Below the pieces are notes generated by a model. The model searched no databases. It saw only the letters and a list, made by a program, of their open reading frames with translations, and was not told where the DNA came from. From contig NZ_QBFD01000029.1 in the NCBI RefSeq assembly GCF_003335585.1, positions 281,523 through 345,522 on the forward strand: a DNA stretch of 64,000 nt, in the 5' to 3' direction. This DNA is from Sulfitobacter sp. DFL-14. Its GTDB lineage: Bacteria > Pseudomonadota > Alphaproteobacteria > Rhodobacterales > Rhodobacteraceae. Both the position numbers and the translations under genes were made by a program. Positions within the stretch are counted from its first letter, which is position 1, and every line of letters begins with the position of its first letter. Positions 44,005-53,600 of the stretch are shown one piece after another.

Positions 44005-45231
44005 CTATTGCGCCGCAAGCGCCTCCAGCGCCGCTTCCAACCGGGCGATACGGTCCTCCTGCATCGCAATGCGCGCGTCCTGGGTTGAAATGCGATCCTC
44101 CTGCTCCAGCGTGTAGAGCGTCAGCTCTTCGATCTTTCTCAAATGGAGCATCTGCATCTGGGTCAGGTCGACCCCCGCAGTGGCGATCTCGGCCGCTGAA
44201 GGCACCTCGGGCAGATGAGAGTTCGCGTCGATGAAAGCCTGCACCTCGGCGAGCGGGCGCAGGGCGTAATCATCTGCGAAAACGTAATCCGGCACGTTAA
44301 GTGCCGTGTTGTTCACCACCAGTGTGCCGGTGATGTTCACCTCGCCCGGCTGGCCGTTGCGCCCCAGCCGCAGCAGGTTGTTGTTGGCGCCATTGTCGAT
44401 CTTCAGCGGCGTGTTGCCGCCCGCGATGCCGACGTTCAGGCGGCCGGAATCCTGCTGGTTGCGGAATTCCCATGTGGTTGGGGTCACACCGTTCTGGCGC
44501 AGACGGAAAGCCGCGTCAGAGCCTGCGCCATTGGCATCGAACAATGCAAAGGCGTCGGTGTTGATGGCGTTGGAACGGATGTGCAACCGTTCCTCGGGCG
44601 AGCCTGTGCCGAGGCCGATATTGCCAATGCTGTCGACGACCAGCGAGCTGGCCGGCGCGCCGGCCCTGACGTGAAACGGTATCGTGCCGCCAGTGGTATC
44701 GCTCAGGAAAAAGAAAGTTCCGTTTCCGCCCATATCCCAAACCCGGGGCGGAAGGAACGCAGAACCTTGTTCAAAACGCAGGGCCGCGGTGTTCTGACTG
44801 AAAATGTGCAGTTCCTGTTGCGGCAGAGCGGTCCCCAAACCGATCCTTGGCTCGCCACCTACCGATGAGACGTAAAGACTGTTGGTCTCTGTGTCGGCTT
44901 CGATCCGGAACGGCGTCGTGACGTTGGTCTGGTCGCGAACGACGAAACTGTTCGAACCGTTGGCATTGGTCTGCAGACTCCAGTCGGTAAACCCGCCGGC
45001 GATGCTCGTATCGTCGAACAGGATCTCCGGTTGGGAACTTTTGACCTTGATGTCTTCATCGCCGAAAATTTCACCGTCCGCGCATGCGATAGCGCCGACG
45101 CAAAGATCGCGCTTCACGATCAGATCGTCGGCAATCACCTGATCGGCGCTGGCGGAACTGGCCATGAAAGCGACGCCAAGCAGGGCCGCAAGGCACGAAA
45201 CGGAACGTGGTACGAATATCTTGATTGGCAT
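44005..45231 (-). CDS. secreted fibre-like paralog C
   Basis: The 408-residue protein starts MPIKIF, like paralog D. It has a signal peptide ending SSASA, a Cys pair spaced by five residues (LCVGAIAC, 44/50) and a head with EILFDDTSIAGGFTDWSL. Modules IGLGTALPQQELHIFS and IGLGTGSPEERLHIRS follow. The core is identical to paralogs A and D over NTDAFALFDANGAGSD, and the tail ends in coiled-coil heptads (QEDRISTQDARIAMQEDRIA). A small inverted repeat lies in the 146-nt gap after its stop. The same-sequence core with a different head points to recombination between family members. Confidence 0.78.
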   Translation of the reverse strand: MPIKIFVPRSVSCLAALLGVAFMASSASADQVIADDLIVKRDLCVGAIACADGEIFGDEDIKVKSSQPEILFDDTSIAGGFTDWSLQTNANGSNSFVVRDQTNVTTPFRIEADTETNSLYVSSVGGEPRIGLGTALPQQELHIFSQNTAALRFEQGSAFLPPRVWDMGGNGTFFFLSDTTGGTIPFHVRAGAPASSLVVDSIGNIGLGTGSPEERLHIRSNAINTDAFALFDANGAGSDAAFRLRQNGVTPTTWEFRNQQDSGRLNVGIAGGNTPLKIDNGANNNLLRLGRNGQPGEVNITGTLVVNNTALNVPDYVFADDYALRPLAEVQAFIDANSHLPEVPSAAEIATAGVDLTQMQMLHLRKIEELTLYTLEQEDRISTQDARIAMQEDRIARLEAALEALAAQ

Positions 45232-45427
45232 CTGTCAGTCTTCCTATGAAAATACGAAAGGCGTGGAACACGGTTGTCCTGATCATCGGCCGGGACATAC
45301 AGCGACCATGCCCGCAGGCAATGATCCTGCCAACATCTTCTTTCAGAAGGCCCGCAGCGCCTGCGCGCCTTCGAAAGCCGCGTTTCGCATCCACGGGCCC
45401 CGCGCCGGTGCGGTGACCGCATGGACC

Positions 45428-46687
45428 TTATCTGAGGTTGTCGATCTGAGCCTGAAGAAGGGCGATCGAGCGCTCCTGCGCAGCCAGACGCATGTCCTGC
45501 CCCGTGCGGGCCTGTTCCAGTTCCAGCGTATAAAGCGTCAGCTCCTCGACCTTCTTCAGCAGCGTCATCTGCATCGCTGTCATATCGACACCTTTCGCAG
45601 CTATGTCCGCCGCCGAAGGGACATCCGGCAAATGAGAGTTCGCGTCAATGAACGCCTGCACCTCTGAGAGCGGGCGTAGTGCGTAATCATCTGCAAAGAC
45701 GTAGTCGGGGACATTCAGCTGTGTGTTGTTGACCACCAGCGTGCCGGTGATGTTCACTTCCCCCGGCTGGCCATTCCGCCCCAGCCGCATCAGGTTGTTG
45801 TTGGCCGCATTGTCGATCTTCAGCGGCGTGTTGCCGCCCGCGATGCCGACGTTCAGGCGGCCTGAATCCTGCTGGTTGCGGAATTCCCATGTGGTGGGGG
45901 TCACGCCGTTCTGGCGCAGCCGGAACGCGGCATCAGAGCCTGCGCCATTGGCATCGAACAATGCGAAAGCGTCAGTGTTGGTTGCGTTGGAACGGATGTG
46001 CAGAAGTTCCCCGGGCGTTTCGGTGCCAAGCCCGACAAAGCCATCGGTGTTAATGTACAGCCGACTGGAATCGTCCGTCAGGTCGCGGATCTCGAAGGTG
46101 TCGGCAGCGGTCAGTTCCCAGGAATGCGCGCTGCCGCCACTCTTGGTCATGCGGATTGCGGTTTCAGTTCCTGTATCGACAAGATGCACCTTGGCCTGCG
46201 GGATCGAGGTGCCGAGGCCCAGATCGCCCGACGTGGCAAGCCAGAAGGCATTGTCCGGCACCGCACCGGCAATGGTAAACGGCGTGGTGGCTGCCGAGTT
46301 ATCCTCGACCGAGAAACGGTCAATCCCGCCGCTGTTGGGATCGTTGACACGCAAGGTCCAGTCGCGGTTGGGCAGGGATCCACCCGACGTATCGGAGAAC
46401 TCGATGGACGTGTTGGTATACTGTATGCGCAGCGCGGTCTCATTGGGAATAACCTCGCCGGGACCGCAGCTGTTGCCCATGCAGACCCTGCCGTCAAGGA
46501 CGGTCAGGTTTTCGACATAGAGGTTGCCTTGGTTCGGGTTTCCAGGCTGCCCGGCGGGAAGCGGCACCTGGATCACCAGATCGCCTTCGATGTTTACGTC
46601 GTCAGGGTGGGTGGTCTGAGCCAGGACAGGGCCCGCCAGCAGGCAGAACATGGCGCAGAGGGACGGGGTAGGTAATTTAATTGGCAT
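45428..46687 (-). CDS. secreted fibre-like paralog D
   Basis: The 419-residue protein starts at the ATG 46687 (MPIKLP), which has GGAGG 5 nt upstream; an upstream in-frame start would lack a clean signal peptide. The head is the longest of the array, with a Pro/Asn-rich part (VPLPAGQPGNPNQGNLYVEN) and Cys69/Cys74 in VCMGNSC. The module VGLGTETPGELLHIRS, with the adjacent KVHLVDTGTETAIRMTKSGG section, is nearly identical in DNA to paralog A. The tail contains HLPDVPSAAD and KKVEELTLYTLELEQ, then a short coiled coil. Confidence 0.78.
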   Translation of the reverse strand: MPIKLPTPSLCAMFCLLAGPVLAQTTHPDDVNIEGDLVIQVPLPAGQPGNPNQGNLYVENLTVLDGRVCMGNSCGPGEVIPNETALRIQYTNTSIEFSDTSGGSLPNRDWTLRVNDPNSGGIDRFSVEDNSAATTPFTIAGAVPDNAFWLATSGDLGLGTSIPQAKVHLVDTGTETAIRMTKSGGSAHSWELTAADTFEIRDLTDDSSRLYINTDGFVGLGTETPGELLHIRSNATNTDAFALFDANGAGSDAAFRLRQNGVTPTTWEFRNQQDSGRLNVGIAGGNTPLKIDNAANNNLMRLGRNGQPGEVNITGTLVVNNTQLNVPDYVFADDYALRPLSEVQAFIDANSHLPDVPSAADIAAKGVDMTAMQMTLLKKVEELTLYTLELEQARTGQDMRLAAQERSIALLQAQIDNLR

Positions 46688-46978
46688 CATAGCCTCCTGG
46701 GCACCTGGTGGCCCCCGGCCCGGCCAGGGAACATGGTGCAAAAAAAGTTTATCAAAATGAGGACACAGCAAGGCGCCCGGTGCAGCAAGTTAACGCCCTG
46801 CTTTGCCTTGCGTCAATTGTTTCGGTGGCGCGGGTCAAACCGCGCTATCGCTCCCGGGCCGTCTGGATCCGGTCAGGCCGGGCCTGCGGGACGTCCATCT
46901 GCGCCGGTTTTCTATCTTGTGAGCGGCGCGCTAGTACGCAGCTCTTGCGTTCGCGCCGGGGCTTGCAGAGCGACCGTT

Positions 46979-47083
46979 CTCAACCTTCTTCAGCGGCGTC
47001 ATCTGCATTGCGGCCTTGGCAATGCCCCTGGCCCTGATCCCGCCTTCGGACATCTGATCCCGCAACTGGCTGTTGGCGTCGAC
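46979..47083 (-). pseudogene. remnant of a sixth fibre-like paralog (tail fragment)
   Basis: A 35-codon minus-strand stretch reads VDANSQLRDQMSEGGIRARG, then IAKAAMQMTPLKKVE. It aligns with the tail of the live paralogs (IDANSHLPDVPSAADI..., GVDMTAMQMTLLKKVE), with the LPxVPS and VDMT parts degraded and the reading frame lost past the KKVE. No head, core or start is recognisable around it. It sits in the 547-nt gap between paralogs D and E, and the rest of that gap shows nothing else. Confidence 0.72.
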
Positions 47084-47234
47084 AGGGACCGCAGGTCTGC
47101 CCGGGGGCACAGGCGCAATCCTAAACGCAAAAAGCGGCACCCATTTTCATTTCTGGCCCCGGATCATGGACCGAAATTCAAATGGATGCCGCGTGGGTCC
47201 CATTACAGGACCGGTTGGCTGTCAGCCGTCGTCC

Positions 47235-48443
47235 TTATTCGGTCAGCAGCGCCTCGACCCGAGCCAGACGATCACGCAGATCGCTGTTCTCCTGTTTCTG
47301 CGCCGTGATCGCGTCTTCCTGCTGCAGGGTGTAAAGGGTCAGTTCCTCGACCTTTTTCAGCAGTGCCATCTGCATGCCGGTCATGTCCACGCCGCCATCC
47401 GCGATGTCCTTTTCGGAGGGCACTTCCGGCAGGTGGCTGTTCTGATCGATGAATGCCTTCACCTCTGACAGGGGCCGCAGCACGTAGTCATCCTTGAACA
47501 CATAGTCCGGCACGGAAAGCGCGACATCGTTGACCAGCAGACGCCCGGTAATCCGGACCACATCAGTTTCATTGTTCGAGCCAAGACGCAGCAGGTTGTT
47601 GTCGGCCTGATCGTCGATCTTGAACGGTGTGTTCCCGCCCGCAATGCCGACGTTCAGACGGCCCGAGTCCTGCTGGTTGCGGAATTCCCAGGTTGTCGGG
47701 ATCAGCCCGTTCTGGCGCAGCCGGAAGGCCGCATCGGACCCGCTGCCATTGGCATCGAACAGGGCAAATGCATCAGTATCCGGCGCGTTCGAGCGGATAT
47801 GAAGCTGCTCCTCCGGTGCCGCAACACCGAAACCGACCCTACCAGTTTCCGTGATGATCAAGCTGTCGTTCGGCGCATCCGCTTCAATGACATAGGGAAT
47901 CTTGGTGTGGGTCACATCCACAATCAGAAAGTTGCTTTCATTGGCAACCACATCCCAGATCTGAGCACCCGGCCCACCGGCGGTCTGCTCAAGGCGGATA
48001 CCGGGGCTGTCGGTGGCCGTCAGGTGCAGATCCCGCATCGGGAATTGCGTGCCCAGACCGACATGGCCGGTGTCATCAAGGATAAAGCCGTTGCCCGGCG
48101 CCCCCGCCATGATGCGGAAGGGTTGCTGACCCCCGGTGACATCCGTGATGGCAAAATAGCTGTCGCCGGTCGGATCATTGTCGTTGATATTGATGCGCCA
48201 GTCGTTCAGGGGCGCGGGCGACACCGAGGTATCGTTGAACAGAATGCTGACATTTGGGCCCGCCAGAGTCAGTTCGTCATCGGGCGATTCAAAATCATCG
48301 TCACATCCACCCCCGATACAAAGGCCGACACCCAGAAGGGCCCCCAGGTCAAGGTCGATATCAATGAGCTGGGCCTGCGCCGGAACAACTGTCATCGTCA
48401 AAGGCAGAATCGCCGCGATCAGGGATTTTCTAAATATGGTCAT
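47235..48443 (-). CDS. secreted fibre-like paralog E (first of the array)
   Basis: The 402-residue protein has a signal peptide ending PAQAQ and Cys42/Cys47 in LCIGGGC. The head contains an acidic run (CDDDFESPDDELTL) and VSILFNDTSVSPAPLNDWRI. The modules are VGLGTQFPMRDLHLTAT and VGFGVAAPEEQLHIRS. The core is slightly diverged (NTDAFALFDANGSGSD variant, RQNGLIPTTW). The tail has HLPEVPSEKD, KKVEELTLYTLQQ and a C-terminal coiled coil. It is promoter-proximal; the AT-rich 48444-48560 stretch upstream is the likely promoter region. Confidence 0.78.
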   Translation of the reverse strand: MTIFRKSLIAAILPLTMTVVPAQAQLIDIDLDLGALLGVGLCIGGGCDDDFESPDDELTLAGPNVSILFNDTSVSPAPLNDWRININDNDPTGDSYFAITDVTGGQQPFRIMAGAPGNGFILDDTGHVGLGTQFPMRDLHLTATDSPGIRLEQTAGGPGAQIWDVVANESNFLIVDVTHTKIPYVIEADAPNDSLIITETGRVGFGVAAPEEQLHIRSNAPDTDAFALFDANGSGSDAAFRLRQNGLIPTTWEFRNQQDSGRLNVGIAGGNTPFKIDDQADNNLLRLGSNNETDVVRITGRLLVNDVALSVPDYVFKDDYVLRPLSEVKAFIDQNSHLPEVPSEKDIADGGVDMTGMQMALLKKVEELTLYTLQQEDAITAQKQENSDLRDRLARVEALLTE

Positions 48444-48756
48444 TTTACTTCTCCAAACCAGTACCCCTTAGGTTGTAAGTGGAGAATCCGAATAAATTTA
48501 GACGAGAGTTCTCCAAATTGCGGAATGGACCCGTACTTTTAACTGAATCTTAATTAAATTTACGTAACCAACAAAATCAGGCACTTCCGGGGGATGAACC
48601 TCGGAAATGACGGGGAACCGGTGGGAAAAACGCCCAAAATGTGCCGCTCGCCTGCAAGTTGTAGGCGAAAGGATTAACATTATTGAATTTTCGCAGGCCG
48701 CATACAGCGCCACACTCGGACCAGAACAAAAGGCCGTTCAGACCTTGAAGTCGTTC
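48444..48756. other. AT-rich upstream region of the paralog array
   Basis: No gene is credible here. The first ~120 nt (around 48470-48570) are markedly AT-rich for this genome (TTAATTAAATTTACGTAACC) and probably hold the array promoter. The rest separates it from the formaldehyde dehydrogenase terminator. Confidence 0.5.
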
Positions 48757-48803
48757 AGACCCTGTTTTGCTTCGCGCTACAGGTTGCGAAACAAAACAGG
48801 TCT
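48757..48803 (-). terminator. terminator of the formaldehyde dehydrogenase gene
   Basis: The arms AGACCCTGTTTTGCTTCGC and GCGAAACAAAACAGGTCT pair over about 17 bp with one mismatch and a bulge. It lies 40 nt downstream of the minus-strand stop at 48844. Confidence 0.7.
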
Positions 48804-48843
48804 TTCGGCAGCTTTATAGCATATGTGACGATAAAGTCATCCG

Positions 48844-49959
48844 TTAAAATTCAACTACTGCGCGAATGGACTTTCCTTCATGCATCAACTCGAAGCCGTA
48901 GTTGATCTCATCCAGGGTCAATTTGTGCGTAATCATCGGGTCGATCTCGATTTTTCCGGACATGTACCAATCCACGATCTGCGGCACATCGGTCCGGCCC
49001 TTTGCACCGCCAAAGGCCGTGCCGCGCCAGACCCGCCCGGTCACCAGCTGGAAGGGACGGGTGGAAATTTCGGCCCCGGCAGCAGCCACACCGATGATGA
49101 TGCTTTCGCCCCACCCCTTATGTGCAGCTTCCAGCGCGGTACGCATCACCTTGGTGTTGCCCGTCGCATCAAAGGAATAATCCGCCCCGCCGCCGGTCAG
49201 CTCGACCAGATGCGCGACCATGTCACCCTCTACATTGTTGGGATTGACGAAGTCGGTCATGCCGAAATACTTCGCGATCTCTGCCTTGTCGTCGTTCAGG
49301 TCAACGCCGACGATCTGGTCCGCACCCGCCAGCCGCAGCCCCTGGATCACGTTCAGCCCGATGCCGCCAAGGCCAAAGACCACGCAGCGCGCCCCGATCT
49401 CGACCTTGGCCGTGTTGATGACAGCACCGATCCCCGTGGTCACGCCGCAGCCGATATAGCAGATCTTGTCAAAAGGCGCATCCTTGCGCACCTTGGCCAA
49501 TGCGATTTCCGGCACCACGGTGTGATTGGCAAAGGTGGAACAGCCCATGTAGTGGTGGATGGGCGTGCCATCCAGCATGGAGAACCGCGTAGTCCCGTCC
49601 GGCAAAAGCCCCTGCCCCTGTGTCACGCGGATCGCCTGGCAGAGGTTGGTCTTGCCCGACAGGCAATATTCGCACTGCCGACACTCCGGCGTATAAAGCG
49701 GGATCACGTGATCGCCCGGTTCCAGCGTCGTCACACCTTCCCCGACTTCCAGCACGATACCGGCACCCTCATGGCCCAGGATGGCGGGAAAGATGCCTTC
49801 GGGATCGTCGCCGGAACGGGTGAATTCATCGGTGTGGCAAAGCCCGGTCGCCTTGATCTCGACCAGCACCTCGCCCTTCTTCGGCCCTTCGAGGTTCACT
49901 TCCATGATCTCTAACGGTTTACCTGCCTCAACGGCGACGGCTGCACGGGTCTTCATCAT
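48844..49959 (-). CDS. frmA: S-(hydroxymethyl)glutathione dehydrogenase / class III alcohol dehydrogenase
   Basis: The 371-residue zinc alcohol dehydrogenase shows catalytic zinc ligands in GLCHTDEF and GHEGAGIV, the structural zinc lobe [15 protein letters not shown] and the NAD-binding [12 protein letters not shown]. Overall it matches class III ADH, which oxidises the glutathione adduct of formaldehyde and can reduce S-nitrosoglutathione. Substitutions are absent at the key Cys and His positions. The ATG at 49959 has GGAGG 7 nt upstream. No S-formylglutathione hydrolase gene is adjacent; it may be elsewhere in the genome. Confidence 0.93.
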   Translation of the reverse strand: MMKTRAAVAVEAGKPLEIMEVNLEGPKKGEVLVEIKATGLCHTDEFTRSGDDPEGIFPAILGHEGAGIVLEVGEGVTTLEPGDHVIPLYTPECRQCEYCLSGKTNLCQAIRVTQGQGLLPDGTTRFSMLDGTPIHHYMGCSTFANHTVVPEIALAKVRKDAPFDKICYIGCGVTTGIGAVINTAKVEIGARCVVFGLGGIGLNVIQGLRLAGADQIVGVDLNDDKAEIAKYFGMTDFVNPNNVEGDMVAHLVELTGGGADYSFDATGNTKVMRTALEAAHKGWGESIIIGVAAAGAEISTRPFQLVTGRVWRGTAFGGAKGRTDVPQIVDWYMSGKIEIDPMITHKLTLDEINYGFELMHEGKSIRAVVEF

Positions 49960-50062
49960 GGGGAGTCCTCCGGTTTTGAATTTCTGGCAAAAGGCCCAAG
50001 CTGGGCCGCGATGTCAAGCGGCGCGCGCCTGTCGGGCACAAAATACCAGCCGGTGACAGGGC

Positions 50063-50515
50063 TCAGCCGCCCAGCGGCGCATTCGACTTGATCCGCCGCA
50101 GCACCACATTGGTCTGCGCCGAGTTGACGGCGGGCTGCACAAACAGGAAATCTTCGAGGAAGGTATTGTAGGCGTCGATGTCCCGGCACAGCACCCGCAG
50201 GTGATAATCCGCCTGCCCCGTGGTGGCAAAACACTCCGTCACTTCCTCGCGCAGCTGCACCGCAGCGATGAAGCGCGCCAGCGCCTGGGTGTCGTGGCGG
50301 GTCAGATGCACATGCACGATCGCCTCGAACCCAAGGCCCATCGCAGCCGGATTCACCATCGCGCCATAGCGTTCGATCACCCCCGCCTCTTCCAGCGCCC
50401 TGACCCGCCGCCAGCAGGCCGATGCAGAGATATTCAACTTTTCCGCCAGCTGTGCGTTGGACTGACGGGCATCCTGCTGCAGCAGGCGCACAAGTTTGCG
50501 ATCAATGGCTTCCAT
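50063..50515 (-). CDS. Lrp/AsnC family transcriptional regulator
   Basis: The 150-residue regulator has an N-terminal winged helix (DRKLVRLLQQDARQSNAQLAEKLNISASACWRRVRALEEAGVI split across 5-47) and a C-terminal RAM ligand-sensing domain (about 65-145). It is divergent from the indolepyruvate oxidoreductase gene with 136 nt between the starts. That position suggests it controls amino-acid catabolism through that enzyme in response to an amino acid. The effector is unknown. Confidence 0.9.
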   Translation of the reverse strand: MEAIDRKLVRLLQQDARQSNAQLAEKLNISASACWRRVRALEEAGVIERYGAMVNPAAMGLGFEAIVHVHLTRHDTQALARFIAAVQLREEVTECFATTGQADYHLRVLCRDIDAYNTFLEDFLFVQPAVNSAQTNVVLRRIKSNAPLGG

Positions 50516-50651
50516 CAGTCTTCCTGAATTATCTGTTCACCAGAGGGCGCACTGATGAATTGTTCACCCAGATATTACAAGGGACGAAGCGAGAATAGAC
50601 AACAAATACCGGCAAAACTGCGCTAAACTGACCTTTCAGGAGGCATTTCAC

Positions 50652-53600
50652 ATGACCAAGCAGGACCAGAATTTTTCCACCTACGCGCTGGATGACCGCT
50701 ACGCGCTGCCGCGCGGGCGCGTCTTCATGACCGGCACGCAGGCACTGGTGCGCATCATGCTGGACCAGGCACGGCGCGATCAGGCGGCGGGGCTGAACAC
50801 CGCCGGTTTCGTCTCGGGCTATCGCGGCTCCCCGCTGGGTGGTCTGGATCAGGAGATGTGGCGCAACAAGTCACGCCTGGACGCGGGCCGCATCAAATTC
50901 CTGCCCGCCGTGAACGAAGACCTTGGCGCAACCGCCGTTCTGGGCGCGCAGCAGGCCCATCTGGACCCCCACGCCGAGGTCGAAGGCGTCTTTTCCATGT
51001 GGTACGGCAAGGGACCGGGCGTGGACCGCTCGGGCGATGCGCTGAAACACGGCAACGCCTATGGCTCCGCCCCCAAGGGCGGCGTGCTGGTGGTGGCGGG
51101 TGACGATCACGGCTGCGTCTCTTCCTCCATGCCGCATCAATCCGACGTGGCCTTCATGGCCTGGTTCATGCCCACGCTGAACCCGGCCAGCGTTGCCGAA
51201 TATCAGACCTTCGGCGAATACGGATTTGCCCTGTCGCGCTTCACCGGCACCTGGGTCGGGTTCAAGGCGATTTCCGAAACGGTGGAATCCGGTGCCTCCG
51301 TCGATCTGGCCCCGGACCGCGATTTCGTCCAGCCCGACTACACCGCGCCACAGGGCGGGCTGCATGTGCGGCTGGGCGATCTGCCCTCGCCGCTGATCGA
51401 AACCCGCCTGCACGACAAACTTGAGGCGGTCGAAGCCTTTGTCGAGGCCAACCCCATCGACCGACGCATCTACGACCTGCCCGACGCCTCCTTCGGCATC
51501 GTGACCACCGGCAAGGGGCATCTCGACCTGATGGAGGCGTTGCGCCTGCTGGGCCTGACCGAAGACCGCTGCCGCGCGCTTGGCATCGACATCTACAAGG
51601 TCGGCATGGTCTGGCCGCTGGCCCGGCGCGATGCGCTGGCCTTTGTCCGCTCCAAGCGCGAAGTGCTGGTGATCGAGGAAAAGCGCGGCATCATCGAAAG
51701 CCAGTTCAAGGAGGCTTTCTATGACTGGCCCGGCTCCAAGCCCGCGCGCATGGTCGGCAAGCACGACGAGAACCTGGAGGAACTCGTGCCCTGGACCGGC
51801 GAGCTGTCACCGCTGAAACTGGTGCCGATCCTCGCCGCGCGGCTGCACGCCTTCTTCCCCGACGAAGGGCTGCAGGACAAGGCCCGCGCCCTGACCGACA
51901 CGCCGCCCACCCTGCTCAACGTGCCCGGCGCCACCCGCACCCCCTATTTCTGCTCGGGCTGCCCGCATAACACCTCGACCAGGCTGCCCGAAGGCTCCAC
52001 CGCCAATTCCGGCATCGGCTGCCATGTCATGGCCTCCTGGATGGACCGCGACACCGCCGGTTTCGCCCAGATGGGCGGCGAAGGCGTGCCCTGGATCGCC
52101 ACCTCGATGTTCAACGGCGGCAAACATGTGTTCCAGAACCTTGGTGAAGGCACCTGGTATCACTCCGGGTCGCTGGCGATCCGGCAGGCCGTGGCCGCCA
52201 AGACCAATATCACCTACAAGATCCTCTATAACGACGCCGTCGCCATGACCGGCGGCCAGCCGGTGGACGGCCCGGTCTCTGTCAACGGCATTGCGCAGGC
52301 GGCGCGGGCCGAGGGGGTCACCCGTATCGCCATCGTCTCCGACATGCCGGAAAAGTTCGCGCAGGGCGACTTTCCCAGGGGCACCACCTTCGACCACCGG
52401 CGCGATCTGGACACGGTACAGCGCGAGCTGCGCGACATTCCGGGCGTCACCGTCCTGATCTACGAACAGATGTGCGCCACCGAAAAGCGCCGCAAGCGCA
52501 AGCGCGGCACGCTGGAGGATCCGCCGAAGTTCGTGATGATCAACGATCTGGTCTGCGAAGGCTGCGGCGATTGTTCGCTGGAATCCAACTGCCTGAGCGT
52601 GGAACCGAAAAAGACCGAATTCGGCACCAAGCGCCAGATCAACCTGAGTACCTGCAACAAGGATTATTCCTGCCTCAACGGCTTCTGCCCCTCCTTCGTG
52701 ACCATCGAAGGCGCCACCCGCCGCCGCAAGTCCGGCGCCGGTTTCGACGTGGCCGAGATGGCCGCCGCCCTGCCCGACCCCGAGATGCCGCGCCTTGACG
52801 ATCCCTATGACCTGCTGGTCACCGGTGTCGGCGGCACCGGCGTGGTGACCGTGGGCGCGCTGATCTCCATGGCGGCGCATCTGGAGGGCAAGGGCGCCTC
52901 CGTGCTCGACTTCACCGGTTTCGCGCAGAAGTTCGGCACCGTTCTGGGCTATGTGCGCCTCGCCAACCGGCCCGGTGATGTGCATCAGGTCCGGATCGAG
53001 GAAGGCCACGCCGACGCGGTGATCGGCTGCGACATGGTGGTCAGCTCCGCACCCAAGGCCTCGGCCCATTACCGCAGGGGCACACGGATCGTGCTGAACC
53101 GGGCGGAAATGCCCACTGGTGACCTGGTGCTGAACCGCGATGCCGATCTGGCAATGGACAGGCGCGAGGCGGTCATCGCGGGCGTTGTGGGTGCCGGGAA
53201 CCTCTCTGCCTTCGATGCCAATGCCATGGCTGAAAGGCTGATGGGCGACGCGGTCTTTGCCAATGTGATGATGCTGGGCTTTGCCTGGCAGAAGGGTCTG
53301 GTGCCGGTCTCGCTCACCGCGCTTTATCAGGCGATCGAGCTGAACGGCGTGGCCCCCGACCGCAACAAGGACGCCTTTGCCTATGGCCGCGTCATGGCGG
53401 CGGACCCGGACAAGCTGGCCCTGCCCCAACCGACCCCGCCGGATGAGACGGTTCGGGGCCTGATCGACCGGCGCATGGCCTTCCTGACCGATTACCAGGA
53501 CGCCGCTTATGCCCGCCGCTACGCCGAGACACTGGCGCGTTTCGCCGACACCGGCGCGACCGATGCCATGCAGCGCGCGGCAGCAAAATCGCTGTTCAAG

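Noticed and set aside
41393..48443. Paralog array as part of a prophage tail-fibre region
   Set aside because: All members have Sec signal peptides, and no capsid, terminase, baseplate, integrase or lysis gene is nearby.
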